NCBI RefSeq assembly: GCF_003815715.1
Contig: NZ_CP033922.1
Span: 4,264,001-4,328,000 of the forward strand
DNA from: Chryseobacterium sp. G0162
GTDB lineage: Bacteria; Bacteroidota; Bacteroidia; Flavobacteriales; Weeksellaceae
DNA: 64,000 nt
Reading direction: 5' to 3'
A program made the position numbers and the translations under genes. The notes beneath the pieces were generated by a model, which ran no database searches, was not told where the DNA came from, and was given only the letters and a program-made list of their open reading frames with translations. Of this stretch, positions 26,194-35,750 are shown in pieces; within the stretch, counting starts at the first letter, position 1; each line of letters opens with the position of its first letter.

Positions 26194-26889
26194 TCAGATG
26201 GTTTGCAAATACAATTCCTGCAATTCCTCAGCAGAAAACGATTTGGACGGAAGATTTTGTACCAGTTCGCCCTGTTTCATAATTCCGATATTCGTAGCAA
26301 CACTTACAGCATTGAAGATATCATGGGTTGCCATTAAAATAGTTCTTCCTTCGTGGCCCAGCTGTCTTACAATTTCTGTAAATTCAGAAGTGGCAATCGG
26401 GTCAAGTCCGCTAGTGGGTTCATCAAGGAGTAATACTTTAGCATCTTTGGCAAGAGCGATAGCAATTCCAACTTTCTGTCGCATTCCCTTTGAATAACCG
26501 CCCAATGGCTTGTCATGGGCAATTTCCTGCAACCCGGTACGCTGCAAAAGCGCGGAAAGTTCTTCTTTATTATAATGAAAGCCTGCAATTTTTGAGAAGA
26601 AATCAAGATTTTCAATTCCGGTAAGATTTGGATAAAGCAACACTGTCTCAGGAATGTATGCCAGATGTTTTTTGATTTTTTCAGGATGGTCTTTCACTGA
26701 AATATCATGGATGAAGGCATCACCGGAAGTCGCTTTAATTAAACCTAAAAGGATATTGATGGTTGTACTTTTTCCTGCACCGTTTTGTCCGAGAAGGGCA
26801 AAAATCTCTCCTTTCTGAATTTCGAGATTAAGAGATTGTAAAGCAGTGAAATCATTGTATTTTTTATGAAGATTGATGGTTTTTAACAT
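26194..26889 (-). CDS. ABC transporter ATP-binding protein
   Basis: The protein has 231 residues, the size of a stand-alone nucleotide-binding subunit. Walker A GQNGAGKST is at 34-42, signature YSKGMRQKVG near 128-137, Walker B VLLLDEPTSG near 150-160, and a switch histidine in MATHD. It overlaps the preceding permease gene by seven bases, so translation is coupled. With the two permeases it forms an ABC-2 type exporter or remodeller, in an operon with a TonB receptor. Confidence 0.95.
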   Translation of the reverse strand: MLKTINLHKKYNDFTALQSLNLEIQKGEIFALLGQNGAGKSTTINILLGLIKATSGDAFIHDISVKDHPEKIKKHLAYIPETVLLYPNLTGIENLDFFSKIAGFHYNKEELSALLQRTGLQEIAHDKPLGGYSKGMRQKVGIAIALAKDAKVLLLDEPTSGLDPIATSEFTEIVRQLGHEGRTILMATHDIFNAVSVATNIGIMKQGELVQNLPSKSFSAEELQELYLQTI

Positions 26890-28229
26890 AGCTTTCTGAA
26901 TTTATTTTGTGAAAGGATTAACAATAAAGAAATGAGAATGAAGTAGGGAAGGAACACGCTGAAAAGATTAGGTTTCTCAGCACTGATGAAAACCTTTACG
27001 GTCTGTTTCGTCCAGTCTATAAGTTTTCCGTTTGCATTTTCAAAAATATAAGGATAAAAATACAGTCTTTGTTTCTCGTGGAAATTTTTCAACCCTTCCG
27101 CATAATTCAGCTGATTTTCCATTCCTGTTTTGGCTGCTTTACTTTGAACCAGTTGCGTATGGATATTCGGTAAAATATATCCAAGGTAAATGGATGCGTT
27201 ATTTCGGTTCTGCATTTTTTCATGATATTGCTTTGAAGATGCAGCTGATTCCACATCTGCCATGTGCTGCATCGCATAATACCAGGTGTAAGAATAGCCG
27301 CTGTTTTCCGCAACGGTGTATTGGCTGAATTGCGGATAGATTTTATGAAATTTTTGCATGGTAGGAATTTTCGCTTCATCCCATTTATTGTGATATCCTT
27401 CTCGTTGTTCAATTTGGGCCTGCAAACCTTCTTTTACAGGAATCAATTGCTGAATGACCATGTTTCCCGTCATCGGAATTATGAAATTCATACCCATCCA
27501 GAAAATCACCAAGGTCAAAGCATTCCACGAAGAAGATTTCTGATATCCAATAATCCATCGGCATAATGCAAACCAGAAAATCAGATAAAGTAAACCTGAC
27601 AAAGTGAAAATGATGAAAGCAGAATCCAGTGGAATCTTAATGTATAAAACGGCAGCAATTAGTAATAAAAAGTAAACCGAACTTACGGCAAGTAGGCGAA
27701 TCATTAGTTTAGTATCAATCAGCTTTCTTAAGTTTTGACTTTGCACGGAAAGCAACTTCCAGGTTCCTTTTTCCTGATCTTCGGAAATAATATTGTAACA
27801 AAAAGCAATAATTACTAATGGAAAAAGAAATACCAGGACAAAAGAGAAATCGAAATTTCCAACAGCTGCATTCGCAGGATTGAAAAAATCGGAATTGTTT
27901 TTCTGTTCTTCCAGATTTCTGATTGTAACCCCTTGAATAGAAGGATTCAAATCTCTCAAGCCGATATTTAAAGCCGCCAGTTTTGGCATTTCATTCACAA
28001 GATTGAATTTTACATAATACAGCAAAAGGCCAACGTCTTCGCTGTGTAATGCCACATTTTTATCGAGACTGTTTTTTTGATAGGTTGAACTTTTAGCAAT
28101 AATTTCTTCGTTTCTGTCCAGAAATTTTTTACCAGTGTACAAAGAGCTCAAACCGGCAAAAATCAGAATTAATAAAGAAATAATATAGGCTTTGTTGCGG
28201 TAAAACTGTTGGTATAGATAGTAATTCAT
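26883..28229 (-). CDS. ABC-2 type permease, DUF3526-like
   Basis: The protein has 448 residues. One N-terminal membrane segment is followed by a long extracytoplasmic loop, then segments near 130-160, 180-250 and a C-terminal one (FSVFLPYFILISLLLILS), with another large loop between. This layout is typical of DUF3526 ABC permeases. It overlaps the second permease gene by one base and the ATPase gene by seven. It probably pairs with the next permease as a heterodimer; the substrate is unknown. Confidence 0.87.
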   Translation of the reverse strand: MNYYLYQQFYRNKAYIISLLILIFAGLSSLYTGKKFLDRNEEIIAKSSTYQKNSLDKNVALHSEDVGLLLYYVKFNLVNEMPKLAALNIGLRDLNPSIQGVTIRNLEEQKNNSDFFNPANAAVGNFDFSFVLVFLFPLVIIAFCYNIISEDQEKGTWKLLSVQSQNLRKLIDTKLMIRLLAVSSVYFLLLIAAVLYIKIPLDSAFIIFTLSGLLYLIFWFALCRWIIGYQKSSSWNALTLVIFWMGMNFIIPMTGNMVIQQLIPVKEGLQAQIEQREGYHNKWDEAKIPTMQKFHKIYPQFSQYTVAENSGYSYTWYYAMQHMADVESAASSKQYHEKMQNRNNASIYLGYILPNIHTQLVQSKAAKTGMENQLNYAEGLKNFHEKQRLYFYPYIFENANGKLIDWTKQTVKVFISAEKPNLFSVFLPYFILISLLLILSQNKFRKLC

Positions 28230-29674
28230 TAGATTAATTTTAAATTTTTTACACTTAATTCAACCATCAGAATACAGACAAGAAGCCAGAAAATAATAGC
28301 CGCTAATGGAAGAATCTGATGACTCAGACTTTCTTTGATTGAGGTAAATTCATACTGGAAATCCGGAAACTTATGCCAGTTTTCTTTGCCTACCATAGCG
28401 GGTTTTTCGTTCTCCTTGGGCTTGATGTTGCTGATGTGTTCAATCTGAAGGTCATTCATTCGCTGAGCGAGTTTATAACGGTATTCTTCCGCTTGATTCT
28501 GAAACTGCTGATAGGCAAAATAATCTGTTCCCGAGGCGGTCATCGAAAGATTTTTAATCGCCATCACAGGATTGATGAAACCAAAGATTTCACTCAGTTT
28601 TTGCTGTTGATGGTATTGGTCCTGAAGTTTTTTCAAATGATCGACATACAGTTTTGCACTGATTCTTTCTCCTTCTTTCATCACAATTCCTCCATAATTA
28701 ACAGGAAGCTCGTCGGTGGTTTTCACATTGTATTTTGTCAGCAGAGAATCTTTAATGTGTTTAAAATGCGGATCTTCAGGATTGTGACTGTCACCCACTT
28801 TCATCACATCTTCCTCTACCTGAGTTTCAAAGGCAATTCTTGATGGAGTGGGATAGAGATTCTGCGCCACAAACTGAACTCCTTTGGGTAAAAAAATCAC
28901 CAGCATTAGCCATGAACCAATTAAACCGATTAAAGCGGATGATGAAGCTTTGCTTCTTGCAGAAACTAAAACCGTTAAAGTACAGAAGAAAAAATAATAC
29001 ACCATATACGCCGGAAACAGGAGCAGTATTCGGGAGACAATATCATCAATACGGCTTGATTCTGCCATGATTCCAATGACTAAAACAAAAGGAATCACAG
29101 GAATAAGAAACACTAAGGAAAATTGCCAAAGCCCAAGGATTTTACCCCATAAAATAGCTCTTGGCGAGGCTCCCTGAACAGTTAGGATTTTCAATGTGGC
29201 CTCTTCTCTTTCCCGGACAATAAGTCCAAAACCGAGAAATAAAATAATCAAAGGAACAATAGCCTGCAGAATAAATGCGGCACTGAATGTTCCGAAACGC
29301 ACCAGAATTCCTGAACTTCCTGCTTCCGAAAGATTGGCGGTGTTCTGTTTGTGAGCCTCAAGGAAAATGACATTTCCAAGGTAATCGTCCAATCCGTTAT
29401 CAAAAATGCTTAGAGGATGTCCGATCCTGAAAACGAGATATCCATAATGCGCCATTCTGTGGGGATGTTTATCCGGCCGGTGTTCCCAGTTCTCACGGGT
29501 TTCTTTACGATATTCTTTTACTTTCGAATAGGTTTCGCCGTATTTGGTAAACCCGATTCCGAGGCTTAAAAAGCAGAACAGGAGAACCGTAACGGCAATG
29601 AGCAGGTTTTGTTTACTTTTAAATAAATCCTGCCGGGTTTTTCTTACAATGAGTTTCAAGTTTGAAAAAGGCAT
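28229..29674 (-). CDS. ABC-2 type permease, DUF3526-like
   Basis: The protein has 481 residues. It has the same architecture as its neighbour: first segment NLLIAVTVLLFCFLSLGIGF, a soluble loop, a central block of membrane segments including FILQAIVPLIILFLGFGLIVREREEATLKIL, and a last segment LPLAAIIFWLLVCILMV. The sequence VREREEATLKILTVQGASP is the coupling-helix-like stretch common in ABC-2 permeases. The gene begins three bases after the TonB receptor stop, so the receptor and transporter are one operon. Confidence 0.88.
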   Translation of the reverse strand: MPFSNLKLIVRKTRQDLFKSKQNLLIAVTVLLFCFLSLGIGFTKYGETYSKVKEYRKETRENWEHRPDKHPHRMAHYGYLVFRIGHPLSIFDNGLDDYLGNVIFLEAHKQNTANLSEAGSSGILVRFGTFSAAFILQAIVPLIILFLGFGLIVREREEATLKILTVQGASPRAILWGKILGLWQFSLVFLIPVIPFVLVIGIMAESSRIDDIVSRILLLFPAYMVYYFFFCTLTVLVSARSKASSSALIGLIGSWLMLVIFLPKGVQFVAQNLYPTPSRIAFETQVEEDVMKVGDSHNPEDPHFKHIKDSLLTKYNVKTTDELPVNYGGIVMKEGERISAKLYVDHLKKLQDQYHQQQKLSEIFGFINPVMAIKNLSMTASGTDYFAYQQFQNQAEEYRYKLAQRMNDLQIEHISNIKPKENEKPAMVGKENWHKFPDFQYEFTSIKESLSHQILPLAAIIFWLLVCILMVELSVKNLKLI

Positions 29675-29677
29675 AGT

Positions 29678-31993
29678 TTAAAATTTATAAGTTGCTGTAA
29701 ATAAATAATTTCTTGGTGCTCCGGGGAAGAGTCTCAGATAATTCTGGGCTCCTATCCAGTAGGTTGTATTGCTGATATTGTTCACATTCAGAGCTAATTG
29801 GAGTTTGGTTTGCGGCACAGAATAATAAATTGCGGCATCCAAAGTAGCATACGCCGGAAGCTCAAAACTTCTGGTGAACCAAGGGATCTTTTTACTTTGG
29901 TATAACATTCCCGCACCTATTCCGAAGTCCTTTAAAGCCTGAATATGGGAGAAATTATACCTCGTCCAGATAGTCACTGAATTTTTGGAAGTATTTTCTT
30001 TAGCCAAACCAATTAAAGCAGGATTGGAATCATCCAAAACTTTTGCGTCAATATAGCTGTAGCCTGCATATATGTGCCATTGCGGAAGAACGTAGCCTGC
30101 CAATTCGGCTTCAAAACCGCGGCTTCTGTCTGCCCCCCGCTGAATCAACTGATCCGGTTCTGCTGGATTATTGGCATTCACCAGGATATTTTTCTGATTA
30201 ATTTCATAAAAGGAAAAACTCGCATCAATCTTTTTGAAAAGTCTGGTTTTGACTCCTAATTCTTTTAAATCCGAAAGCAAAGGCTTGTATAAGGATGCGG
30301 AAATTGCCCCCGTAAAACCTGCCGTCTGTGGCATCAGAGAAATTGTATTTGATTGTGGCTGGTACCCTGTAAGATAGGTTCCGTAGATATTAATGTTTTC
30401 GGTAACGCTGTAGGTTAAACCGACCCGGTAGAGCATCTTCTGATTCCTGAAAGAGTTTTCTTCCGCTTTTTTATAGTGGGTAATATCCTGAAACCATTCC
30501 TGTCTGAGCCCGGTCAAAAGTTTAAACTTTTTCCATGTCAGTAAATGCTGTACATAGGCTGCGTGAGTAGTTGTTAATGCCGTTGGTAAAGGATTGATGA
30601 TATTTAAAACGGTATAGCTTTTTCCTTGATGGTTTACTGCACCTGATGTAAGATCAAATGGGCTCACATTGGGTTTGGGAAGTGTAATTCCATTATACAT
30701 CATTGTCTGATATAAAGCGGCATTGGCGGGATTGTAAGAGGAGCTTACCGTTCCGTCTTTCATCATAAAACCTCTTGCAGCATCTTGTTTCCCACCGCTT
30801 TTTTTCTCCCAGATATGGCTGTCATATCCTACTAAAGTCTGATGTTCAACAGCACCTGTTCTGTAAGTGAAATTAAAATAAGCATTTATATTATCTATCG
30901 ACCAATGCTGAATTCTTTCCATGTACTGCATCATTGCCAGACTCGAAATCTGCTGATTATTGATGTCCGGCACAAATGAGTTTGTGGTTCTGGTCTCATG
31001 AATGTCTTCGTCCCAGAACTGCTTCATATAAGACGCATTAAAACTTATATTTTTATTGAAATGATGAGCAAGGCTTCCCATCAGGGTCAGGTCTTTTGTT
31101 TTGAAATAATCTCCCGGTGCACCGAGATTTAAACTGATAGGTGTACTGTTGAGGTCGGTTTTTCCGGCAACTGCTCCAAAGATAGGCTGCCCCCTGTCTA
31201 GGTTTCCGTTCATTTCGTTGTAGATCATTTCTACATTCACCGAAGTTTTAGCATTAGGGATAAAAGAAATAGAGGGTGCTATCAAAATGCCGTTATTTTT
31301 TACATGATCACGAAATGATTTGGCATACTGATGGGCTCCGTTGAAACGGTATAAGAGTGTTTTGGATTTATTCAAAGGTCCGGTAATATCGGCTGAAAGA
31401 CGATACGTGTCAAAGCTTCCTCCGGATAAACTTACTTCATAATGAGGCGTTAACAATGGTTTTTTAGTCACCATGTTGATGGTTCCTCCCGGATCTACAC
31501 TGGACATAGTAATACTTGCCGGACCTTTAAAAACTTCTACACGCTCGATATGTGAGGTCATCGGCTGAAGAAAATAATATTGTCTGGTACGCATACCATT
31601 GATGATCTGGCCTTCCTCATTTTGGCTGATTCCTCTGATACTGTACTGATTGTAGAAACTTACATTGGAAACCCCTGCCACATTTTTCAGAACATCACCC
31701 AGTCTGAATGCCTGCCTATCATTGATAAGTTCCTTGGTAACAGTATTGAGCGTAAGCGGAAGATCTTTGTTTTTCATCGCAACCTTAGTAGCGGCAAATG
31801 AATAATCGGAAATGTAACCTTTAGATTTTCTCCCTATGATTTCTACAGTTTGAATGGTTGCAGGAATCGAATCTTTTTCCACTTTCTGAGCACTGATTGC
31901 CGTTGAAAATAATATAAAACCTAAACCTGTTAAATGAAAAGTTTTACCGGATATACCATGTATGATTCCGGCTTGATAAGAATTAAATGACAT
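29678..31993 (-). CDS. TonB-dependent siderophore-type outer membrane receptor
   Basis: I start at the ATG at 31993 (MSFNSYQAG); the ATG at 32026 adds 11 residues. About 771 residues. A signal-like hydrophobic stretch ends at FSTAISAQ. The plug follows with LGDVLKNVAGVSNVSFYNQYSIRGIS and RVEVFKGPASITMSSVDPGGTINMVTKKP, the pattern of FhuA/FpvA-type siderophore receptors. The rest is a beta barrel ending in the terminal aromatic LFTATYKF. It probably imports a ferric siderophore or another metal complex, energised by TonB. It heads the operon with two DUF3526 permeases and an ATPase, after a Cys/His-rich small protein. Confidence 0.92.
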   Translation of the reverse strand: MSFNSYQAGIIHGISGKTFHLTGLGFILFSTAISAQKVEKDSIPATIQTVEIIGRKSKGYISDYSFAATKVAMKNKDLPLTLNTVTKELINDRQAFRLGDVLKNVAGVSNVSFYNQYSIRGISQNEEGQIINGMRTRQYYFLQPMTSHIERVEVFKGPASITMSSVDPGGTINMVTKKPLLTPHYEVSLSGGSFDTYRLSADITGPLNKSKTLLYRFNGAHQYAKSFRDHVKNNGILIAPSISFIPNAKTSVNVEMIYNEMNGNLDRGQPIFGAVAGKTDLNSTPISLNLGAPGDYFKTKDLTLMGSLAHHFNKNISFNASYMKQFWDEDIHETRTTNSFVPDINNQQISSLAMMQYMERIQHWSIDNINAYFNFTYRTGAVEHQTLVGYDSHIWEKKSGGKQDAARGFMMKDGTVSSSYNPANAALYQTMMYNGITLPKPNVSPFDLTSGAVNHQGKSYTVLNIINPLPTALTTTHAAYVQHLLTWKKFKLLTGLRQEWFQDITHYKKAEENSFRNQKMLYRVGLTYSVTENINIYGTYLTGYQPQSNTISLMPQTAGFTGAISASLYKPLLSDLKELGVKTRLFKKIDASFSFYEINQKNILVNANNPAEPDQLIQRGADRSRGFEAELAGYVLPQWHIYAGYSYIDAKVLDDSNPALIGLAKENTSKNSVTIWTRYNFSHIQALKDFGIGAGMLYQSKKIPWFTRSFELPAYATLDAAIYYSVPQTKLQLALNVNNISNTTYWIGAQNYLRLFPGAPRNYLFTATYKF

Positions 31994-32133
31994 AAATATT
32001 GAGTAAGAGGTATGCTTAAATACCAAGTGAATAAAGAATATCTTACTTAAGCTTTAAAATAAAATATCCCAAAAGACTGCTGCTAAAGATCATTAGACCT
32101 GCAGGTAAAAGAGTTTAGTATCAAAAACTAAAA

Positions 32134-32475
32134 TTATGAAAGACGGGGAGGAGCTCTTGAAGAGAAATAATCCAGTAAACAACGATAGGTTTTGGCCTTC
32201 GGTTGAGGCATCTCGTTATTATTGGTGATGTTAAAAGTGAAATCCTGATTTTGATTTTCCGGAAGGATACTTGTATTCATCTGCAAATGGAGTGCACATT
32301 GGCAATCGTCATTTTGAGAAACAGTAGGTACTTTTTCCTTTTTAGAATCTTTTTTATGAAGGGTTTTGGCGGTGGCATGTTTCGCATGCTCAAGACATAT
32401 GCTTATTCCACTGACGTTCGATAGAAAGATCAGTAACAGAGAAAAGACAAAAAAGGTTTTCAATGTTTTTTGCAT
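32134..32475 (-). CDS. Small exported Cys/His-rich protein
   Basis: Start at the ATG at 32475 (MQKTLKTFFVFSLLLIFLSNVSG); the open frame begins at a TTG at 32487. About 113 residues. After the signal come CLEHAKHATAKTLHKKD and DDCQCALHLQ, which together offer three Cys and four His, a likely metal-binding set. The C-terminus YFSSRAPPRLS resembles the conserved end of DUF2946-like proteins that sit beside TonB receptors. It lies 140 bases upstream of the receptor gene on the same strand and may belong to the same transcript. A metal role is inference. Confidence 0.7.
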   Translation of the reverse strand: MQKTLKTFFVFSLLLIFLSNVSGISICLEHAKHATAKTLHKKDSKKEKVPTVSQNDDCQCALHLQMNTSILPENQNQDFTFNITNNNEMPQPKAKTYRCLLDYFSSRAPPRLS

Positions 32476-32678
32476 AAGAAGCGTCAAAAATAAGGATTAA
32501 ATTTCATAAAATGAAACTTTGTTGCAATAATAAATAGTAAACAGGCCTAATATAATCATCCAACAGAAGCTTTATGCTTGAAAATTTAATGGGTGCTTTC
32601 CATTCAGAGATCTGATGCTTTTAGCTTTGTGGTGTATTCATCAGGATATTTTTTTAATCATTAAGTTGATAAATAGGA

Positions 32679-32709
32679 TTGAAAACTCTTTTTGGATTTA
32701 TTATTTTTG
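32679..32709 (+). promoter_or_regulatory. Promoter for the Nudix gene
   Basis: TTG at 32679-32681 and TATTTTTG at 32702-32709, spacer 20 bases, match the Bacteroidota promoter pattern. The ATG at 32727 lies 17 bases further on. Confidence 0.55.
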
Positions 32710-32726
32710 TCTGAAAAGAAAATAAT

Positions 32727-33215
32727 ATGAATCAAGATGTGATTGGATTGAAGAGGGTAGCGACATTATGTATATTAAGGAACAACGATAAATTTTTATT
32801 GCTGAAACGACTGAAGGAGCCCAATAAAGATATGTATGTTCCCGTTGGAGGCAAAATTGATCCCTTTGAAAACCCCGATGATGCAGTGGTACGTGAAGTA
32901 ATGGAAGAAACAGGCATTCATATTACTTCGAAAAAGTTTTGTGGAATTTTAACGGAAACTTCCCCTGTTAAATACAATTGGATAAGCTATGTTTATATAT
33001 CTGATATAGAATTTGTTGAACCACCCTACTGTAACGAAGGAGAACTGCAATGGATAGATGCTAAAGATCTGGCAGATATTCCAACTCCTTTAACGGATTT
33101 ATACATCTACGACTATGTGGCTAAAGGTGAAATTTTTGCTTTTAACGCTGTTTATGACTTAGAATTAAATCTTATCTCTTTACAGGAGCAGTATAGTAAC
33201 ACGATCATCAGATAG
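32727..33215 (+). CDS. Nudix hydrolase, MutT/8-oxo-dGTPase-like
   Basis: The protein has 162 residues. The Nudix box starts at G42: G-x5-E then REVMEETGI, complete with the REVxEExG core at residues 56-63. The start LKRVATLCILRNNDKFLLLKR and the QWIDAKDL segment fit the MutT-like branch that handles (oxidised) nucleoside triphosphates; the exact substrate cannot be read. Cytoplasmic, monocistronic. Confidence 0.92.
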   Translation: MNQDVIGLKRVATLCILRNNDKFLLLKRLKEPNKDMYVPVGGKIDPFENPDDAVVREVMEETGIHITSKKFCGILTETSPVKYNWISYVYISDIEFVEPPYCNEGELQWIDAKDLADIPTPLTDLYIYDYVAKGEIFAFNAVYDLELNLISLQEQYSNTIIR

Positions 33216-33239
33216 ATTTAACATTCCTCTGCTGCTCCG

Positions 33240-33341
33240 CTGCGCAAAGTCTCTGCTGCGCAAAGTCTCCCGACTTTGAGCGTGTACATAAAAGGATACC
33301 CTTTATACTTGCTCCAAAGTCAGGAGGCTTCGGAGAGCGAA
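33240..33341 (+). repeat. Nested-hairpin element, copy a
   Basis: First copy of a roughly 100-nt element: GCAAAGTCTCCCGACTTTGAGC, spacer with TATACTTGCTCC, then AAAGTCAGGAGGCTTCGGAGAGC (each motif given in part). Its left half is itself partly duplicated. It directly abuts the first tandem array. Confidence 0.7.
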
Positions 33342-33351
33342 GTTGATGGAT

Positions 33352-34410
33352 AGCCTATTTTAAGTGGGCAAAGCGATGCGATTTCGCCGCTGATGAAGCG
33401 ATACGCTTATCCATTCGCTTTGAGAAATCAACAAAGTTGATTCTACCTTTGCTCCCTTACAATCAGCGGTTTCAAAAATAAAAGCTTTGCGTCAAAAAAT
33501 ATCATCTGCACATTATCATAAATTCTGCTTAGAATTATTTTTTGATTAAACGCAAAGTTCATGAATGCTTCCTCCTTATTTTAAGTGAGCAAAGTGATGC
33601 GACTTCATCGCTGATGAAGCGATATGCTTATCCATCCGCTTCGAGAAATCAACCTTGTTGATTTTATCTTTGCTCACTTACAATCAGTAGTTTCAAAAAT
33701 AAAAGCTTTGCGTCAGAAAATATCATCTGCACATTATCATAAATTCTGCTTAGAATTATTTTTTGATTAAACGCAAAGTTCATGAATGCTTCCTCCTTAT
33801 TTTAAGTGAGCAAAGTAATGCGACTTCGTCGCTGATGAAGCGATATGCTTATCCATCCGCTTCGAGAAATCAACCTTGTTGATTTTATCTTTGCTCACTT
33901 ACAATCAGCAGTTTCAAAAATAAAATCTTTGCGTCAGAAAAAATATCATCCGCACATGATCATAAATTCTGCTTAGAATTATTTTTGATTAAACGCAAAG
34001 TTTATGAATGCTTCCACCTTATTTTAAGTGAGTAAAGCGATGCGACTTTGTCACTGATAAAGCAGTATACCTATCCATCCGCTTCGAGAAATCAACCTTG
34101 TTGATTTTATCTTTGCTCACTTACAATCAGCAGTTTCAAAAATAAAATCTTTGCGTCAGAAAAAATATCATCCGCACATGATCATAAATTCTGCTTAGAA
34201 TTATTTTTGATTAAACGCAAAGTTTATGAATGCTTCCACCTTATTTTAAGTAAAGCGATGCGACTTTGTCACTGATAAAGCAGTATACCTATCCATCCGC
34301 TTCGGCGAATCAACAAAGTTGATTCTATCTTTGCCCACTTAAAATAAAGCGGCTTCAAAAATAAAATCTTTGCGTTAGAAAACATCATCCACACATTATC
34401 TTTTTAATCA
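33352..34410. repeat. Tandem array 1, five units of about 222 bp
   Basis: Five head-to-tail units start near 33354, 33577, 33798, 34019 and 34241. Landmarks recur with a 221-222 bp period, for example ACGCAAAGTT at 33550, 33771, 33993 and 34215. Each unit holds an inverted repeat around AATCAAC/GTTGATT, a CGCTGATGAAGCG segment and an A/T-rich stretch. Inner units are nearly identical; the first and last are more diverged. The reverse complement matches the units of the second array at 47530-49399. Nothing in the unit looks coding. The array fills most of the gap 33216-34584. Confidence 0.9.
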
Positions 34411-34584
34411 CTAAAATCCTTAAATCTAGGTACTTCCTCATTCGCATTTTATTTGTAAGTTAGTGCGGCCAAAAAGCAGTACAGTATAAAATATACCGAA
34501 CGATTTTGATGCAGAAGGATTCAAGTTGCTTTATCCCTCACTATTTAAAAGAAATAATACACCATAAACCTAAAATTTATTAAT

Positions 34585-35592
34585 ATGAAGAAGACCCTGA
34601 TTATTCTGTCCATAGGCGCTTTACTTGCTGCCTGTAACAAAAAAACTGAGCAAAAAACAGATAATGCGAAGGATACTGTCGCCATAGAAAATTCTAAGGC
34701 AGCAGAAAAATCTTCGGGAGGAACAAATAATTTTGATATCAACTCCATACCGGTTTCTACGGCTGAAGTAGGTGATCTTCCTTTTTTCAGTTTTCCCAAA
34801 GGACTGGAATCCCAAAACAAACCGGTACAAAGAAGCTATGATATGTTGTTTTTCCCACTTAAAGGTGTAATGACACCTATAGAAGGAAAGGTATGGAAAA
34901 CGTATGTTGTCAACGAGAAAAGTAATACAGAAGAATGGTCATTGCCTTATTTTTTGAAAAGCTATGATGATGCGATTACAAAAGTGGGTGGTGTAAAAAT
35001 ATTTGACGGTAAAGTTTCTCAGCAGCAGCTTGACAGAATAAAAGAAGACGCCAAATACTTTGGCGAAGAAGGCTCTATAGATTATTGGAATGAACCTGTA
35101 AAAGTGTATGTCATCAGAAGGAGCAGTGGCGATGATATTTATATTCAGCTGTATGGAAATACTTCAACCGGAGGAATACAAATTCTACAGAAAGCGCCGT
35201 TTGAACAAACCATTTCGATCCTAAAATCTGATGAAATTAAAAAAGAATTAGATACAAAAGGCAAAGCTGTATTGCATATTAATTTTGATACCGACAAAGC
35301 AAGCTTACAACCTGATGGCAAAACAGCCGTAGATGAAATCACAAAAGTCCTGAAAAACGACAGTAATCTAAAACTGGCTATCAACGGATATACCGATAAC
35401 AGCGGAAATGATGCGCACAATCTCCAACTCTCAAAAGACCGTGCTACCGCAGTATTGAATGCGATCACCACTTCAGGTATTGATAAATCAAGACTTTCAG
35501 CAGAGGGCTTCGGCAGTAAAAATCCAATTGCAGATAATAGTTCTGAACAAGGCAAGGCGCAAAACCGTAGAGTAGAGCTGGTCAAAAAATAA
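34585..35592 (+). CDS. OmpA family lipoprotein
   Basis: The protein has 335 residues with a lipoprotein signal (MKKTLIILSIGALLAAC, Cys17). The middle 170 residues are a soluble domain of unknown type. The C-terminal 110 residues are the OmpA peptidoglycan-binding domain: INFDTDKASLQPDGK, LAINGYTDNSGNDAHNLQLSKDRA, RLSAEGFGSKNPIADN, QNRRVELV, with the Asp and Arg residues that bind diaminopimelate. It ties the outer membrane to peptidoglycan. Its last 24 codons plus terminator are copied at 40348 and 41845. Confidence 0.92.
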   Translation: MKKTLIILSIGALLAACNKKTEQKTDNAKDTVAIENSKAAEKSSGGTNNFDINSIPVSTAEVGDLPFFSFPKGLESQNKPVQRSYDMLFFPLKGVMTPIEGKVWKTYVVNEKSNTEEWSLPYFLKSYDDAITKVGGVKIFDGKVSQQQLDRIKEDAKYFGEEGSIDYWNEPVKVYVIRRSSGDDIYIQLYGNTSTGGIQILQKAPFEQTISILKSDEIKKELDTKGKAVLHINFDTDKASLQPDGKTAVDEITKVLKNDSNLKLAINGYTDNSGNDAHNLQLSKDRATAVLNAITTSGIDKSRLSAEGFGSKNPIADNSSEQGKAQNRRVELVKK

Positions 35593-35634
35593 TGTAAAAC
35601 CCATAAGAATACAGCATTAGATATTCTTTTGCTT

Positions 35635-35668
35635 AAAAAATCCCAACGAAAGCTGGGATTTTTTTATT
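35635..35668 (+). terminator. Terminator of the OmpA lipoprotein gene
   Basis: AATCCCA and TGGGATT (35639-35660) close a stem over ACGAAAGC, with A-run before and T-run after, so it can act on both strands. The same hairpin recurs in the relics at 40562 and 42058. Confidence 0.9.
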
Positions 35669-35679
35669 TTGATTTTTTT

Positions 35680-35722
35680 TGCGCAAAGTCTCCTGACTTT
35701 GGAGTAAGGATTATTTATTTCT
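35680..35722 (+). repeat. Nested-hairpin element, partial copy b
   Basis: GCGCAAAGTCTCCTGACTTT is present, but the right-hand hairpin of the element is missing. It lies in the gap between the OmpA gene and the DapB-like gene. Confidence 0.65.
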
Positions 35723-35750
35723 ATTTTCCAATATAAATAGACCATAGGAT

